A DNA stretch of 64,000 bases. It comes from Arcticibacter sp045629565. GTDB lineage: Bacteria; Bacteroidota; Bacteroidia; Sphingobacteriales; Sphingobacteriaceae. The stretch spans positions 62,001 through 126,000 of the forward strand of contig NZ_JAZQRL010000125.1 of assembly GCF_045629565.1 (NCBI RefSeq), given 5' to 3'. This document shows, one piece after another, positions 35,370-43,704 of the stretch. Both the position numbers and the translations under genes were made by a program. The notes under the pieces are model-generated. The model did no database searches and was not told where the DNA came from. It saw only the letters and a program-made list of their open reading frames with translations. The first letter of the stretch is position 1. Each line of letters begins with the position of its first letter.

Positions 35370-35388
35370 ACTTCATTTATCTCAGGGT

Positions 35389-36960
35389 TTATTTTTTAAC
35401 GATTTTATAGCTGCCTGTCTGCGTATAGGTTTTGCCAAACATGTCGGTGGCTTTCACCTCGATGGTATGGTCACCCGCAGGCAGATTGAAAGGTATTGGC
35501 GCCTTCCAAAGGTGCTTCGACTGTGCAGGAGCACTCGGACGCTTTCCAGACAGGACGGTTTCGGTATGATCAAACTTGTGCAGTATATCCAGGAAGACGG
35601 GGTCATGCTCCTCTACATGAGTCATCTTCTTCCACTTACCATTGTCTACACGAACAAGCACTTCGTCTTGCCCTGATCCCATAAAGAAATTAGCATAAAT
35701 GGCGGCTGAAGTTTTTTTATCGTGCTCTATAACTTTCGGTGCAGAAATTTCAATCTGATAATCCTTCGTTCTCCCGGCAACTTTATAATCGACATCATAC
35801 TGGTTGCCAGCGAAGTTGATAAACGCATAACCCTTTGGCGTACCGTCGCTCATCGTGGATACCGGAACGCCCAGCTCATTAAGCTCTCCGGAGTACCAGT
35901 TACCGGAAGTTGTACCAACATTATAATGATGATGCGCTTTTTCCTGCTTCCATCCATCCTTACTGGTAAAGAACAGCTGCTTCTGGTTATGGGTATGTGC
36001 AGACAGCGACAGCGTATGCGGAAAATCTGCCAGTAAGTCAAACAACGCTATTCTATCCTGCTCCCTGAACCCTTCGTCGTTTCCGGCCTCTCCTATAGGA
36101 ATGTGGAATGCCAGAACAACGAGTTTATTCTTATCAACGTGCTTCAGGTCATTGGCAACAAACTCAAGCTGATCTTTTCTGAGTCCGCCCCAATACGATT
36201 TTCCATCTCTCGGATCTGGATATAAAATATCATCCAACACAATGAAATGCACATTGCCGTAATTGAACGCATAGTTTGCCGGACCGAAATGCGCTTCATA
36301 AGATTCATCAGATAATTCGTCTTCTGTTACGTCAAAATTAATATCGTGATTTCCCATCAGGTTGTACCAGGGAATACCTATTTTCTTAACCGCTTTTGTA
36401 TAGGGGCTGAAAAGATCCGGATCATTTCCGACCAAGTCACCCATACTCAGGCCAAATGCTACATTTTTGATATTTGCTACCTCAGAAACAATGCCTTTAT
36501 CAAAATAATCGACCTCCTGAAGGGTATAAGGCTGTGGATCGCCGAAAACAAGCGCGGTAAAGCTGGGATCTTCATTTGCCGGAGTAAGCGGAAAATCTAC
36601 CGACCTGGGCAGGGCTCCTGTAGGGGCCACCCCCTTATATTTTAATGCAGGCGAGCCGGCAGGTTTGTGATTATAAAAGAACTGGGGCAGATTATCTTCG
36701 TTGACCGGCACCTTATATCCGGAGGGTTTAATAACAGATATGATCTGGTCATTACTGACCGGCAGTTCATAGTAGCCCTTTTTATCCGTCAGTACCACTT
36801 CCCTGCCGTTTGTAACGGCTACAGCAGCTATGCCTTTTTCATTTTTTTCTTGTTTACGATTTGAATTGACGTCGGCATAAACGTAACCTTTCACTGTGTT
36901 CTGTGCCTGCAGACCTGCTGACAGTAAGATCCCTGCAGTAACTAAATAAATTCTTCTCAT
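35389..36960 (-). CDS. Secreted calcineurin-like phosphoesterase with N- and C-terminal accessory domains
   Basis: A 523-residue exported metallophosphoesterase. The signal peptide ends near LQAQN (residue 20). An N-terminal beta domain (about 22-95, with VKGYVYADVNSNRKQEKNEKG) resembles the MetallophosN/SdrD-like fold, then the catalytic domain shows all five metal motifs: FGDPQ, SMGDLVGND, MGNHD, AFHIP and SAHTHN. The last 150 residues form the MetallophosC beta domain (KVIEHDKKTSAAIY onward). Such three-domain enzymes are common in Bacteroidota, and the substrate, perhaps a phospho-sugar or lipid head group, is unknown. No direct link to the PKS genes is visible. Confidence 0.88.
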   Translation of the reverse strand: MRRIYLVTAGILLSAGLQAQNTVKGYVYADVNSNRKQEKNEKGIAAVAVTNGREVVLTDKKGYYELPVSNDQIISVIKPSGYKVPVNEDNLPQFFYNHKPAGSPALKYKGVAPTGALPRSVDFPLTPANEDPSFTALVFGDPQPYTLQEVDYFDKGIVSEVANIKNVAFGLSMGDLVGNDPDLFSPYTKAVKKIGIPWYNLMGNHDINFDVTEDELSDESYEAHFGPANYAFNYGNVHFIVLDDILYPDPRDGKSYWGGLRKDQLEFVANDLKHVDKNKLVVLAFHIPIGEAGNDEGFREQDRIALFDLLADFPHTLSLSAHTHNQKQLFFTSKDGWKQEKAHHHYNVGTTSGNWYSGELNELGVPVSTMSDGTPKGYAFINFAGNQYDVDYKVAGRTKDYQIEISAPKVIEHDKKTSAAIYANFFMGSGQDEVLVRVDNGKWKKMTHVEEHDPVFLDILHKFDHTETVLSGKRPSAPAQSKHLWKAPIPFNLPAGDHTIEVKATDMFGKTYTQTGSYKIVKK

Positions 36961-37057
36961 ATATAAATTTGTATAAGCGCATAATAAGTGTCGCGCTTCT
37001 GCCAGCGAAATTAGCCTCCTAATGTTTCGATAACATTAAGAAATACTTAAGCTTAAA

Positions 37058-38053
37058 TCACTTCCGCACAGGCAGCATATTCATACGTTTCCCCTTCAGT
37101 ACCGAGAGGTTATCTTCGCGGGAGCTTTCCGGTCGATGCCGTCGTCCCGGATCTTCGCGGCTTTGCGATAACGGGGCGGGGGATTTTTTTGCTTTCCGCT
37201 TCATCCTGGCAGCCAGTGTCGCCAGGATCTCGTTGCCCGAATAAGCCATCAAGAAGCGGCCGATCCGCTCCTCCGGCAGGGGGTTCGGATCGGTCAGGGG
37301 GATAACCTCCTCCGACTGCCAGGCACCGATCAGGGCGCAGGGACTGAACTGCAGGTTGTTCAGCAGCATATCTTCCCCGTCAAAGCCGTTTGAGCCGTAC
37401 AGGGAGACGGACATGCTCAGCAGCAGCATACAGCCCGCCGGCACCTCGCCATCCAGGGCTACCGTTTGCGGTGCCGACTGCTTTCCCCGCCGGTATTCCA
37501 GCTCACGGTGGCCGATATATTCGTAGTAATTCTCGCGGAAGTTGAAACCGATCAGCAAAAAGCGTAGCTGCATCCTATAGCCCTTGGTTCTCAGTCTCTC
37601 CGGAAGCCGCAGGTCGCGCTTCATGTCCAGCGCAGGAAGCTGAACCTGCACACGCCCCGATTCGTCCCGGGCGACTTCCGCACGCAGCCTCAGCACGTCC
37701 TGCAGAGGGCTGTTCCGGTTAAACTCCAACCCAACCAGATGGCTCAGATCGCCGTCATGCAGGTCCCGCCGGCACCTTAGCGTTCCGGAGCTGCCCCGGA
37801 TGCTGGCAGACACCGCCGAGGTGGCGCGACCAACGGCCCTTCCGTCGTAATAACGGATAACAGGAGCAAAAGCATGGCGGAGGCAGGCTGCCGTCGAGCT
37901 GATCAATCCGAATTCCGACGAGCTTTCGATGCTCGCCGCGGTCTGCTTAAACTTCCTGGGTTTGCTCTGGATAATATTCTTGCCCCAGGCCCGGCGGAAT
38001 ACAGAGGGCCCTACTACCCCTCTGATATATCCTTTACTATCGATAATTGCCAT
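37058..38053 (-). CDS. Unknown protein, strikingly GC-rich and Arg-rich
   Basis: A 331-residue protein I do not recognise with certainty. The N-terminus (KGYIRGVVGPSVFRRAWGKNIIQSKP, given here in parts: GYIRGVVG then GKNIIQSKP) recalls the DUF6266-like proteins of Sphingobacteriaceae, where a G-x-VG...GK..I..RP pattern begins the chain; the remaining two thirds are beta-strand-rich with no catalytic motif. The last 45 residues are basic (RKAKKSPAP, RRHRPESS). Base composition is unusual: two 60-base rows sampled by hand (37141 and 37441) hold 35 and 39 G/C, against AT-rich flanks. This suggests recent transfer or special codon pressure. The ATG at 38053 is the only good start. Confidence 0.6.
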   Translation of the reverse strand: MAIIDSKGYIRGVVGPSVFRRAWGKNIIQSKPRKFKQTAASIESSSEFGLISSTAACLRHAFAPVIRYYDGRAVGRATSAVSASIRGSSGTLRCRRDLHDGDLSHLVGLEFNRNSPLQDVLRLRAEVARDESGRVQVQLPALDMKRDLRLPERLRTKGYRMQLRFLLIGFNFRENYYEYIGHRELEYRRGKQSAPQTVALDGEVPAGCMLLLSMSVSLYGSNGFDGEDMLLNNLQFSPCALIGAWQSEEVIPLTDPNPLPEERIGRFLMAYSGNEILATLAARMKRKAKKSPAPLSQSREDPGRRHRPESSREDNLSVLKGKRMNMLPVRK

Positions 38054-38433
38054 TCTGATCGGGTTTAGTTATTGATCGTTTGAAGAGTAAAACTAATCGC
38101 TTAGAGGGAACGAAACAAGCTTTCAACCAACTTATTTTCAAATAGTTGACTTGGATAACAAAGACCTGCCAAACACCGGTTAACAAAGGCGAAATGCGGA
38201 AATAGTTTGGATTTACCCGATATAATGTTTAAAACTCCCGGCCTATGAAAACAGCACCAAACAAAGAACATACCATCACGAGTCCATGTTTTGATCAGTA
38301 AACATGGACTCGTGATGGAGTTATTATGGAAATAAAATGGCGGTAATCCTTACTTGTCTTTACGATGATAGCATCAAAGGGTGAGTAAGTACGAAACTCA
38401 GCAGGTAATATTCAGGAAGATGACTTGGATTGC
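38054..38433. other. 380-base gene-free stretch with a perfect palindrome
   Basis: AT-rich sequence between the GC-rich gene and a small unknown gene. Apart from the inverted repeat at 38273-38318 I see no reading frame of note, RNA gene or promoter box. Confidence 0.5.
38273..38318. repeat. Perfect 19-bp inverted repeat with 8-base loop
   Basis: Left arm 38273-38291 (CCATCACGAGTCCATGTTT) and right arm 38300-38318 are exact reverse complements around TGATCAGT. There is no T-run after either arm, and both flanking genes are on the minus strand with the nearest stop 116 bases to the right, so it is not an ordinary terminator. Confidence 0.85.
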
Positions 38434-38724
38434 TTAGTTCTGAGAAACGGAAACTTTAACTTTCTCAGGCTCTGGAAGGCTATAAAGCTCTCTTTCAAGC
38501 TTTACATATTCATAATTAAGGGCAACATAATCTTTGTATTTCAACGCCTGCTCAAAGTTCATATCAAGATCGCCATACATTTTGCAGGTATGAGATACGT
38601 CAATCAGTTCTATATTTATCTCTTCAAGGCGCTGAATAATAGCTTTCCGTTTCTTCTTTTCCACGAAAGAAGGCCGGATAAAGTTAATCAACCGCTGAAG
38701 AAAACTGATATTTTTCAAAATCAA
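38434..38724 (-). CDS. Small charged protein of unknown function
   Basis: A 96-residue frame rich in Lys, Glu and Leu (LEEINIELIDVSHTC, FEQALKYKDYVALNYEYVKLERELYSLP), probably all helical. No ATG exists at its 5' end: the frame opens at a stop at 38770-38772 and the first usable start is the TTG at 38724, so the true start is uncertain. No family recognised. It is flanked by long non-coding DNA on both sides and lies next to the GC-rich unknown gene. Confidence 0.5.
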   Translation of the reverse strand: MILKNISFLQRLINFIRPSFVEKKKRKAIIQRLEEINIELIDVSHTCKMYGDLDMNFEQALKYKDYVALNYEYVKLERELYSLPEPEKVKVSVSQN

Positions 38725-38878
38725 GAGTAATAAAAGTTTGACTGATAATATTCTGGTTGCCCTTCTCCTTTATACCCGGGAACCCGTAAAAAGGTTCTGT
38801 GTATTTTACATATTTCGTGAAATTATGAGAAAAAATCGCAAATACATCATAATCTATCTAGCAAGATGTAACAAAATA

Positions 38879-38915
38879 AAAAAACCGGACAAGAATTAAC
38901 TTACCCGGTTTTTTT
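38879..38915. terminator. Terminator after the FMN reductase gene
   Basis: Complementary A-rich/T-rich arms around ACCGG / CCGGT with a 16-base loop and T-runs on both strands; it follows the minus-strand reductase gene at 38942. Confidence 0.6.
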
Positions 38916-38941
38916 ATTTACTTATAGAAAACAAGCAGCGA

Positions 38942-39511
38942 TTATTGGTCTTCTTTAATGACTATCAAACCTTTCGTCCATCGAACAATGGATTTAAGCA
39001 TATCGTCTGCCGCTTTCATCGATATATCATTTGCCTTAAATCTGCTTTCATCGTCAATGAACTGAGTGAACATCGGGATATTAACTTGCTCTGACAAGGG
39101 CACAACCTTCATAGTAATCAGATCGCGCTTGAGGTCATTTGTTGCCCGCGTTCCTCCGGAAATACCGCCGTAACTGACCAAACCGGCAGCCTTATAAGCC
39201 CACTCGTGAACGAGGTATTCTATAGCATTGCGCAACGCCGCGGGATAACCATGATCATACTCGGCAGTCACAAAAATGAAAGCATCGGCCTCCTCGATTT
39301 TTGCTGACCACTGTTTGGTATGTTCATGTTCGTACTGTTTCATCACCGGGTGCCTGGGCTCATTCATTACGGGGAGGTTTATTTCTCCGAGGTCGAGAAC
39401 TTCCACATCGAAGTTTCCGCTATTTTTTGCCAGCTCTGCGATCCAACTTGCTACAACCGGACCTTTTCTGCCAGGTCTTACCGTTGAATTTATGATTTTC
39501 AATTTGTACAT
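38942..39511 (-). CDS. NAD(P)H-dependent FMN reductase
   Basis: A 189-residue flavodoxin-fold reductase. The FMN phosphate loop is the N-terminal INSTVRPGRKGP (residues 6-17), and the second flavin contact is VTAEYDHGYPAALRNAIEYL, followed by SYGGISGGTRA. It reduces FMN or quinone-like acceptors with NAD(P)H and is related to azoreductase/ArsH-type proteins. It ends 6 bases after the upstream YceI gene, suggesting cotranscription. It could feed reduced FMN to the monooxygenase at 20066-21070, but that is speculation. Confidence 0.88.
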   Translation of the reverse strand: MYKLKIINSTVRPGRKGPVVASWIAELAKNSGNFDVEVLDLGEINLPVMNEPRHPVMKQYEHEHTKQWSAKIEEADAFIFVTAEYDHGYPAALRNAIEYLVHEWAYKAAGLVSYGGISGGTRATNDLKRDLITMKVVPLSEQVNIPMFTQFIDDESRFKANDISMKAADDMLKSIVRWTKGLIVIKEDQ

Positions 39512-39517
39512 CCTTAC

Positions 39518-40096
39518 CTATTTAGCTTGTCCGAACTCACCGTCGGCCTGTATCCATACCTCATCACTGATCATCGGCGCCGGGAACTTGGAGCCTATCG
39601 CGAAGTCTGAACGCTTAATGGTTCCGGTTACCTGAATTCCCGCAACTTCTGCATTATTAGCTGCCGGGTTTTTGCCGATACCTCTGAACAGCATATCCAT
39701 CGTGACCGGTTTGGTTACACCATGAAGGCTTAAGTCGCCGGTAACTTTAAATTTATCCTTCCCTGCAGATTTTATCGAGGTGCTTTTAAATGTTAGCTTC
39801 GGGTATTGGGCCGCATCAAAAAAATCAGCGCTTTTCAGGTGGTTGTCTCTCATCTCTACCGCTGTGTTGATGGAATTTACGTCTGCCTCCAGTGTGATCA
39901 CTGCATCTGACATGTCGGGTTTTGAATAAGATACGGTAGCATTAAACTTGTTGAAAGCACCACTTATATCAGAAATGCCCAGATGGGTCACCTTAAACCC
40001 GAGGCGGGAGTGCATAGGATCAGATTTCCAGCTGATTTGAGCGAAACTTGTCGCAGAGGCTGCTATCATAAATAGCAGCAGGATCATTTTTTTCAT
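39518..40096 (-). CDS. YceI-family periplasmic lipid-binding protein
   Basis: A 192-residue exported lipocalin-like protein, starting at the ATG at 40096 with signal peptide MKKMILLLFMIAASATSFAQ cut near residue 20. The YceI fold is recognisable from SWKSDPMHSRLGFKVTHLGIS, TLEADVNSINT, RDNHLKSADFFDAAQYPKLTFKS and VTGDLSLHGVTKPV. Relatives bind polyisoprenoids or amphiphiles in the periplasm. A longer upstream frame reaches 40225 but has no conserved residues. First gene of a pair with the FMN reductase. Confidence 0.9.
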   Translation of the reverse strand: MKKMILLLFMIAASATSFAQISWKSDPMHSRLGFKVTHLGISDISGAFNKFNATVSYSKPDMSDAVITLEADVNSINTAVEMRDNHLKSADFFDAAQYPKLTFKSTSIKSAGKDKFKVTGDLSLHGVTKPVTMDMLFRGIGKNPAANNAEVAGIQVTGTIKRSDFAIGSKFPAPMISDEVWIQADGEFGQAK

Positions 40097-40386
40097 TGCT
40101 TTTGTTTTTATTATTTGAAAGATATTAAATGACACATATTTAAAATTACTGAGGGCAGCTCGACCTGCTTTTTTCTTCATAACTTGTGTAAAGCTATAAT
40201 CTTCTACCTCCCGAGTGAAGCGCAAATCAAAACATGACCTGCAGAAGACTTGTCGTTATAGCTAATACATGTTTAAACATATACACAGCGTATAAGGAAA
40301 AATTGGTCAATAATGTTTTACTTCGCTATTGGTATATTCTTTTAAAGACAAAATGCAGACAATTGAGACAGGCAACAACATCCGAC

Positions 40387-41676
40387 ATGATTAGAAGACT
40401 ACTGAGATGGATCCTGATGATATGCCTGACAGCTGTTGCCATAGGCTGCATGGTGGGTATTTTTCTCCTGTTGTTATCGTCTGCAACGGCCATACGCTTT
40501 CGCTACGAATGGCTGCTTTATCTCCTCCCCCTGGCCGGTCTGGGAATACATCTCATTTACAAATCAATAGGCCGGTCTTCAGAAAAGGGAAATATACTCA
40601 TCATCGATGAAATACATAAGCCGGGAGCCGGTGTTCCATCACAAATGGCACCCATCATCATACTGACCACGGTCATTACACATCTTTTCGGAGGTTCTGC
40701 AGGACGAGAGGGTACAGCCGTACAAGTCGGCGGAAGCGTGTCTGCTGCATTTTGCAAGCTGTTTAAATTACCTGATAATGAGAAGCATATCCTGTTGACG
40801 GCCGGGATAGCAGCCGGTTTTGGCGCGGTGTTTGGCACTCCACTTACCGGAGCCATCTTTGCTGTAGAAGTGCTGACATTCAAGCGGCTCAAGATAAATC
40901 TCCTTTTACCCGCTTTACTCGCCAGCCTGACGGCCGACCGGACAGTATCTATGCTAGGAATCTCTCATACGCACTATCAGATGGGGCAGCTTCCGGCCTT
41001 CGAAGGTATGGATGAGCTTTATCTTATGGCGAAGGTGATGATAGCGTCGGTAGCGTTTGGATTTACCAGCTATGGTTTTATACTATTCTCAAAGACCGTT
41101 AAGCAGGTTAGCCTGAAAATGGTTCCGCGACAATGGATGATTCCTGTAGCAGGCGGCGCAGCCATCATATTGCTATCCATATTGAACGGAAAACCCGATT
41201 ATCTGGGTCTTGGCGTTGAAGCGCAATATCCCGGTGCAGTAACTATACCTTCCAGCTTCGCAACCGGGGGTGCAGATACCTGGAGCTGGCTGTGGAAAAC
41301 GATCTATACAGGCATAACCCTTGGAACGGGATTTAAAGGAGGCGAGGTTACCCCTTTATTTTTTATCGGCTCGACTTTAGGTAACACCCTCTCGGGCTTA
41401 TTGGACGCTCCGGCGGGACTTTTCGCCGCCCTCGGCTTTCTGGCTGTTTTTTCAGGAGCGACAAACACCCCTGTGGCATGCACCATCATGGGTGCTGAGC
41501 TCTTTGGACCTGATTATATATTCTATTTTGCTATAGCATGCTTCATCGCCTACCTGAGCAGTGGTGATTCTGGTATATACATGAAAGACGAAAAGGATTC
41601 TAAGGGGTCTGAAGCTGGCAGGAGAAAATATCTGGCACGAAAATCTTCCAGATATATCTGGTTTAAAGGGGAATAA
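40387..41676 (+). CDS. ClC-family chloride channel/transporter
   Basis: A 429-residue membrane protein with the ClC selectivity motifs: GGSAGREGTAVQVGG (GREGP-like, with the gating Glu), the ILLTAGIAAGFGAVFGTPLTGAIFAVE block, and GTGFKGGEVTPLFFIG near residue 320. The gating Glu indicates either a gated channel or Cl-/H+ exchanger. I begin at the ATG at 40387 (MIRRLLRW); about 50 further residues upstream lack family similarity. No CBS domains follow. Convergent with the histidine kinase gene. Confidence 0.9.
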   Translation: MIRRLLRWILMICLTAVAIGCMVGIFLLLLSSATAIRFRYEWLLYLLPLAGLGIHLIYKSIGRSSEKGNILIIDEIHKPGAGVPSQMAPIIILTTVITHLFGGSAGREGTAVQVGGSVSAAFCKLFKLPDNEKHILLTAGIAAGFGAVFGTPLTGAIFAVEVLTFKRLKINLLLPALLASLTADRTVSMLGISHTHYQMGQLPAFEGMDELYLMAKVMIASVAFGFTSYGFILFSKTVKQVSLKMVPRQWMIPVAGGAAIILLSILNGKPDYLGLGVEAQYPGAVTIPSSFATGGADTWSWLWKTIYTGITLGTGFKGGEVTPLFFIGSTLGNTLSGLLDAPAGLFAALGFLAVFSGATNTPVACTIMGAELFGPDYIFYFAIACFIAYLSSGDSGIYMKDEKDSKGSEAGRRKYLARKSSRYIWFKGE

Positions 41677-41687
41677 CTGACCAATGG

Positions 41688-43073
41688 CTAATCCTCGGTC
41701 ATGCTTAGCGGCAGGCGGAACCAAAAAATGGAGCCCTTTTCTTCTTCGCTCTCAACTCCCATTTTTCCATGGTGTTGTTCGATAATCTGGTTGGAGATAT
41801 AAAGTCCGAGACCCAGTCCCTGGTAAGATTCCCGCACGCTGTTTACACGATAAAAGCGACTGAACAGATTCTTGATCTCAAACGTAGATATCCCTATACC
41901 AAAGTCCTTTACGTAAATGGTCACCATGTCGTCTACGATAGCTGTACGTACGACGAGCTTGTTGCTACCAGGCGAATACTTAATCCCATTGGTCACCAGG
42001 TTGACGAGCACCTGACTAATACGCGTGCGGTCGCCACGAACCGGGATGTTCTGGTCAAGCACTAATTCGATCTCATGGGTTTGATGTACACTACCCAGGC
42101 TTTCGGCAACTTCAGACACGAGATCATTGAGCTGAAAAGTCTCTTTTTTCAGATACATGATGCCCGACTGCAGCTTGGTTACATCGAGCAGGTCGAAGAT
42201 CATACCGATAATCCGGTTGATCTGTTTGTCCATCTTACTAACCAGCTGAATGGTGTTTGGATTATTTTCGGCCTTAAGTCGCATTTCAAGAACCTGTGTG
42301 TAAGCTTTGAGGCTGGTTAGCGGGGTCTTTAGTTCATGAGAGGCGATGCCGAGGAAATCGCCCATCTCCTGCTCGTGGTTGATACGGCTGGTTACATCCT
42401 TGAAATTCATGACAATAGCCTGGATGGATTTGTTATGGAGATGGTTGGCAATGGCATTTTCGACCCAGATAAAACTGCCGTCTGCCTTTTTCAAGCGGTG
42501 CTGTATGGTAACTGCCGAACCGGCATGCGACGCCACTTTGAAATAGTGCTCTTTAACGGTGGTGAGGTCGTCATCTTGTATCAGCTCCCAGACCGATATT
42601 CGCTCCAGTTCCTCCTCCCGATAGCCGGTAATCCGTTGAACAGCCTGATTATGATAATGGATCGACCCAGTCAGCTTGATGAGCATAAAAGCCTCTGAGC
42701 TTTCTTCAATAAGCGTCTTGAAGCGCTTTTCTTTCAGTAGTCCTTCATTCGTTTGTTTAATATAAGAATCGATGATGTAGATGATAAAAGCATTTTCCAG
42801 AATGAACAAGAGCAGCTTCAGGAATGGCGAAAGAGACCAGTCAAGTTGCCCGTCTCGTATCAGAAGCGAACTGAACGAAACGATGACGGAAACGACCAGG
42901 GCAAAGATTGCGGGCCCCCTACCTAAAAACCGGAGCACCAGAATGATGACACCAGTAAACAAGAGTAAGGAGGTCGTATCATTCTGAACGCCAAGAATGA
43001 CAGCTTCCAGGTAGGCTGCACCCAGGATTAAGATCAAGCTGATAACATATTTCCATACGGCTTTATTGTCCAT
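41688..43073 (-). CDS. Membrane sensor histidine kinase with PAS domain
   Basis: A 461-residue kinase. Four hydrophobic helices (about 8-28, 33-50, 55-72, 85-103) form an N-terminal membrane module like DUF4118; a PAS domain (about 117-228, with HNQAVQRITGYREEELERIS) follows; then HisKA with the phospho-acceptor H246 in ASHELKTP, and HATPase_c with N-box LVNLVTNGIKYS, G1 DFGIGIS and G2 GLGLGLY. All catalytic boxes are intact. No response regulator adjoins it, so it is an orphan kinase whose partner and signal are unknown. Confidence 0.92.
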   Translation of the reverse strand: MDNKAVWKYVISLILILGAAYLEAVILGVQNDTTSLLLFTGVIILVLRFLGRGPAIFALVVSVIVSFSSLLIRDGQLDWSLSPFLKLLLFILENAFIIYIIDSYIKQTNEGLLKEKRFKTLIEESSEAFMLIKLTGSIHYHNQAVQRITGYREEELERISVWELIQDDDLTTVKEHYFKVASHAGSAVTIQHRLKKADGSFIWVENAIANHLHNKSIQAIVMNFKDVTSRINHEQEMGDFLGIASHELKTPLTSLKAYTQVLEMRLKAENNPNTIQLVSKMDKQINRIIGMIFDLLDVTKLQSGIMYLKKETFQLNDLVSEVAESLGSVHQTHEIELVLDQNIPVRGDRTRISQVLVNLVTNGIKYSPGSNKLVVRTAIVDDMVTIYVKDFGIGISTFEIKNLFSRFYRVNSVRESYQGLGLGLYISNQIIEQHHGKMGVESEEEKGSIFWFRLPLSMTED

Positions 43074-43141
43074 ATCAATACCCGAGAATAGTTAGAAAAA
43101 GCGCTGGAGCGCAGAATTGGCTTGTTCCTTCTAATGTATAT

Positions 43142-43182
43142 AAAAAAAGCGAGATCCCACTGTGAACAGCAGGATCTCGCTT
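43142..43182 (-). terminator. Terminator of the YtxH gene
   Basis: An 11-bp perfect stem AAGCGAGATCC / GGATCTCGCTT with a 14-base loop; on the minus strand it is followed by a T-run. Confidence 0.8.
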
Positions 43183-43206
43183 CAAAAACTTATATTTCGG
43201 GTTAGC

Positions 43207-43458
43207 CTATACGCCTAAAGCGCTTTCAGCATGATCTATATTACTTTCGGCTGAGTTCTTGGTGGACTTAACGGCATTCATGCCCTTTTCGGCCAAGTCA
43301 CTCGTTTTTTCTTTAGAAAGATCATATATATCTTTAAACCATCCAGCAATTCCATCCCGGTTTTCTTCGCCTTTATCTGGAGAAAATAAAAGACCTACGA
43401 CAGCCCCCACGGCAACTCCTGCCAGCAATGCAGCTACTATTTTTGATTGATTATTCAT
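43207..43458 (-). CDS. YtxH domain protein
   Basis: An 83-residue protein from the ATG at 43458 (MNNQSK). One N-terminal transmembrane segment (AALLAGVAVGAVVGLLFSP) with the Gly-rich GVAVGAVVGLLFSPDKG signature of YtxH proteins is followed by a charged, amphipathic helical tail. Members are often induced by general stress; function unknown. Monocistronic, with its own terminator. Confidence 0.85.
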   Translation of the reverse strand: MNNQSKIVAALLAGVAVGAVVGLLFSPDKGEENRDGIAGWFKDIYDLSKEKTSDLAEKGMNAVKSTKNSAESNIDHAESALGV

Positions 43459-43560
43459 AGACAATACATTAATTTATCATTCCGAATTGTAAGTATAACA
43501 AAAAGAATGCTGAAGTGTTGAGGGCTTTTGGAAGATTGAGCTGAAGTTTTTTTTAAATTA

Positions 43561-43704
43561 CTAGGAATCAATTATTTCAATATCTATCTCAGGAAGTACT
43601 CCTTCTCTGGCAGGCATCCACCATTTCAAAGACAGATTTCTTACCAAATTCGCCGTGTAGCTGGTCGCGGAAAAGTTTTGCCTGGAAGTGCCGCCTTTAA
43701 TCAT
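43561..43704 (-). pseudogene. Possible decayed coding remnant behind ric
   Basis: Directly after the ric stop the same frame stays open for 35 more codons (down to a TGA at 43589-43591) and reads like protein: FQAKLFRDQLHGEFGKKSV then FEMVDACQ. A second frame starting at an ATG that overlaps the ric stop codon continues to a TAG at 43561 and ends EGVLPEIDIEIIDS. Joining the two with one frameshift near 43600-43610 gives a continuous, protein-like chain. This may be the end of a lost gene, a frameshifted C-terminus, or chance. I do not recognise a family. Confidence 0.3.

Noticed and set aside
35389..36960. Phosphoesterase as part of the PKS cluster
   Set aside because: It faces the UbiA gene convergently, has its own terminator, and belongs to a family common outside PKS contexts.
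38273..38318. Insertion-sequence end or attachment site
   Set aside because: There is no transposase, no target duplication and no second copy in the window.
40097..40225. Longer N-terminus for the YceI protein
   Set aside because: It would bury the signal peptide behind 43 unrelated residues.
40234..40386. Longer N-terminus for the ClC channel
   Set aside because: The 51 extra residues show no membrane or family features; the ATG at 40387 begins a good first helix.
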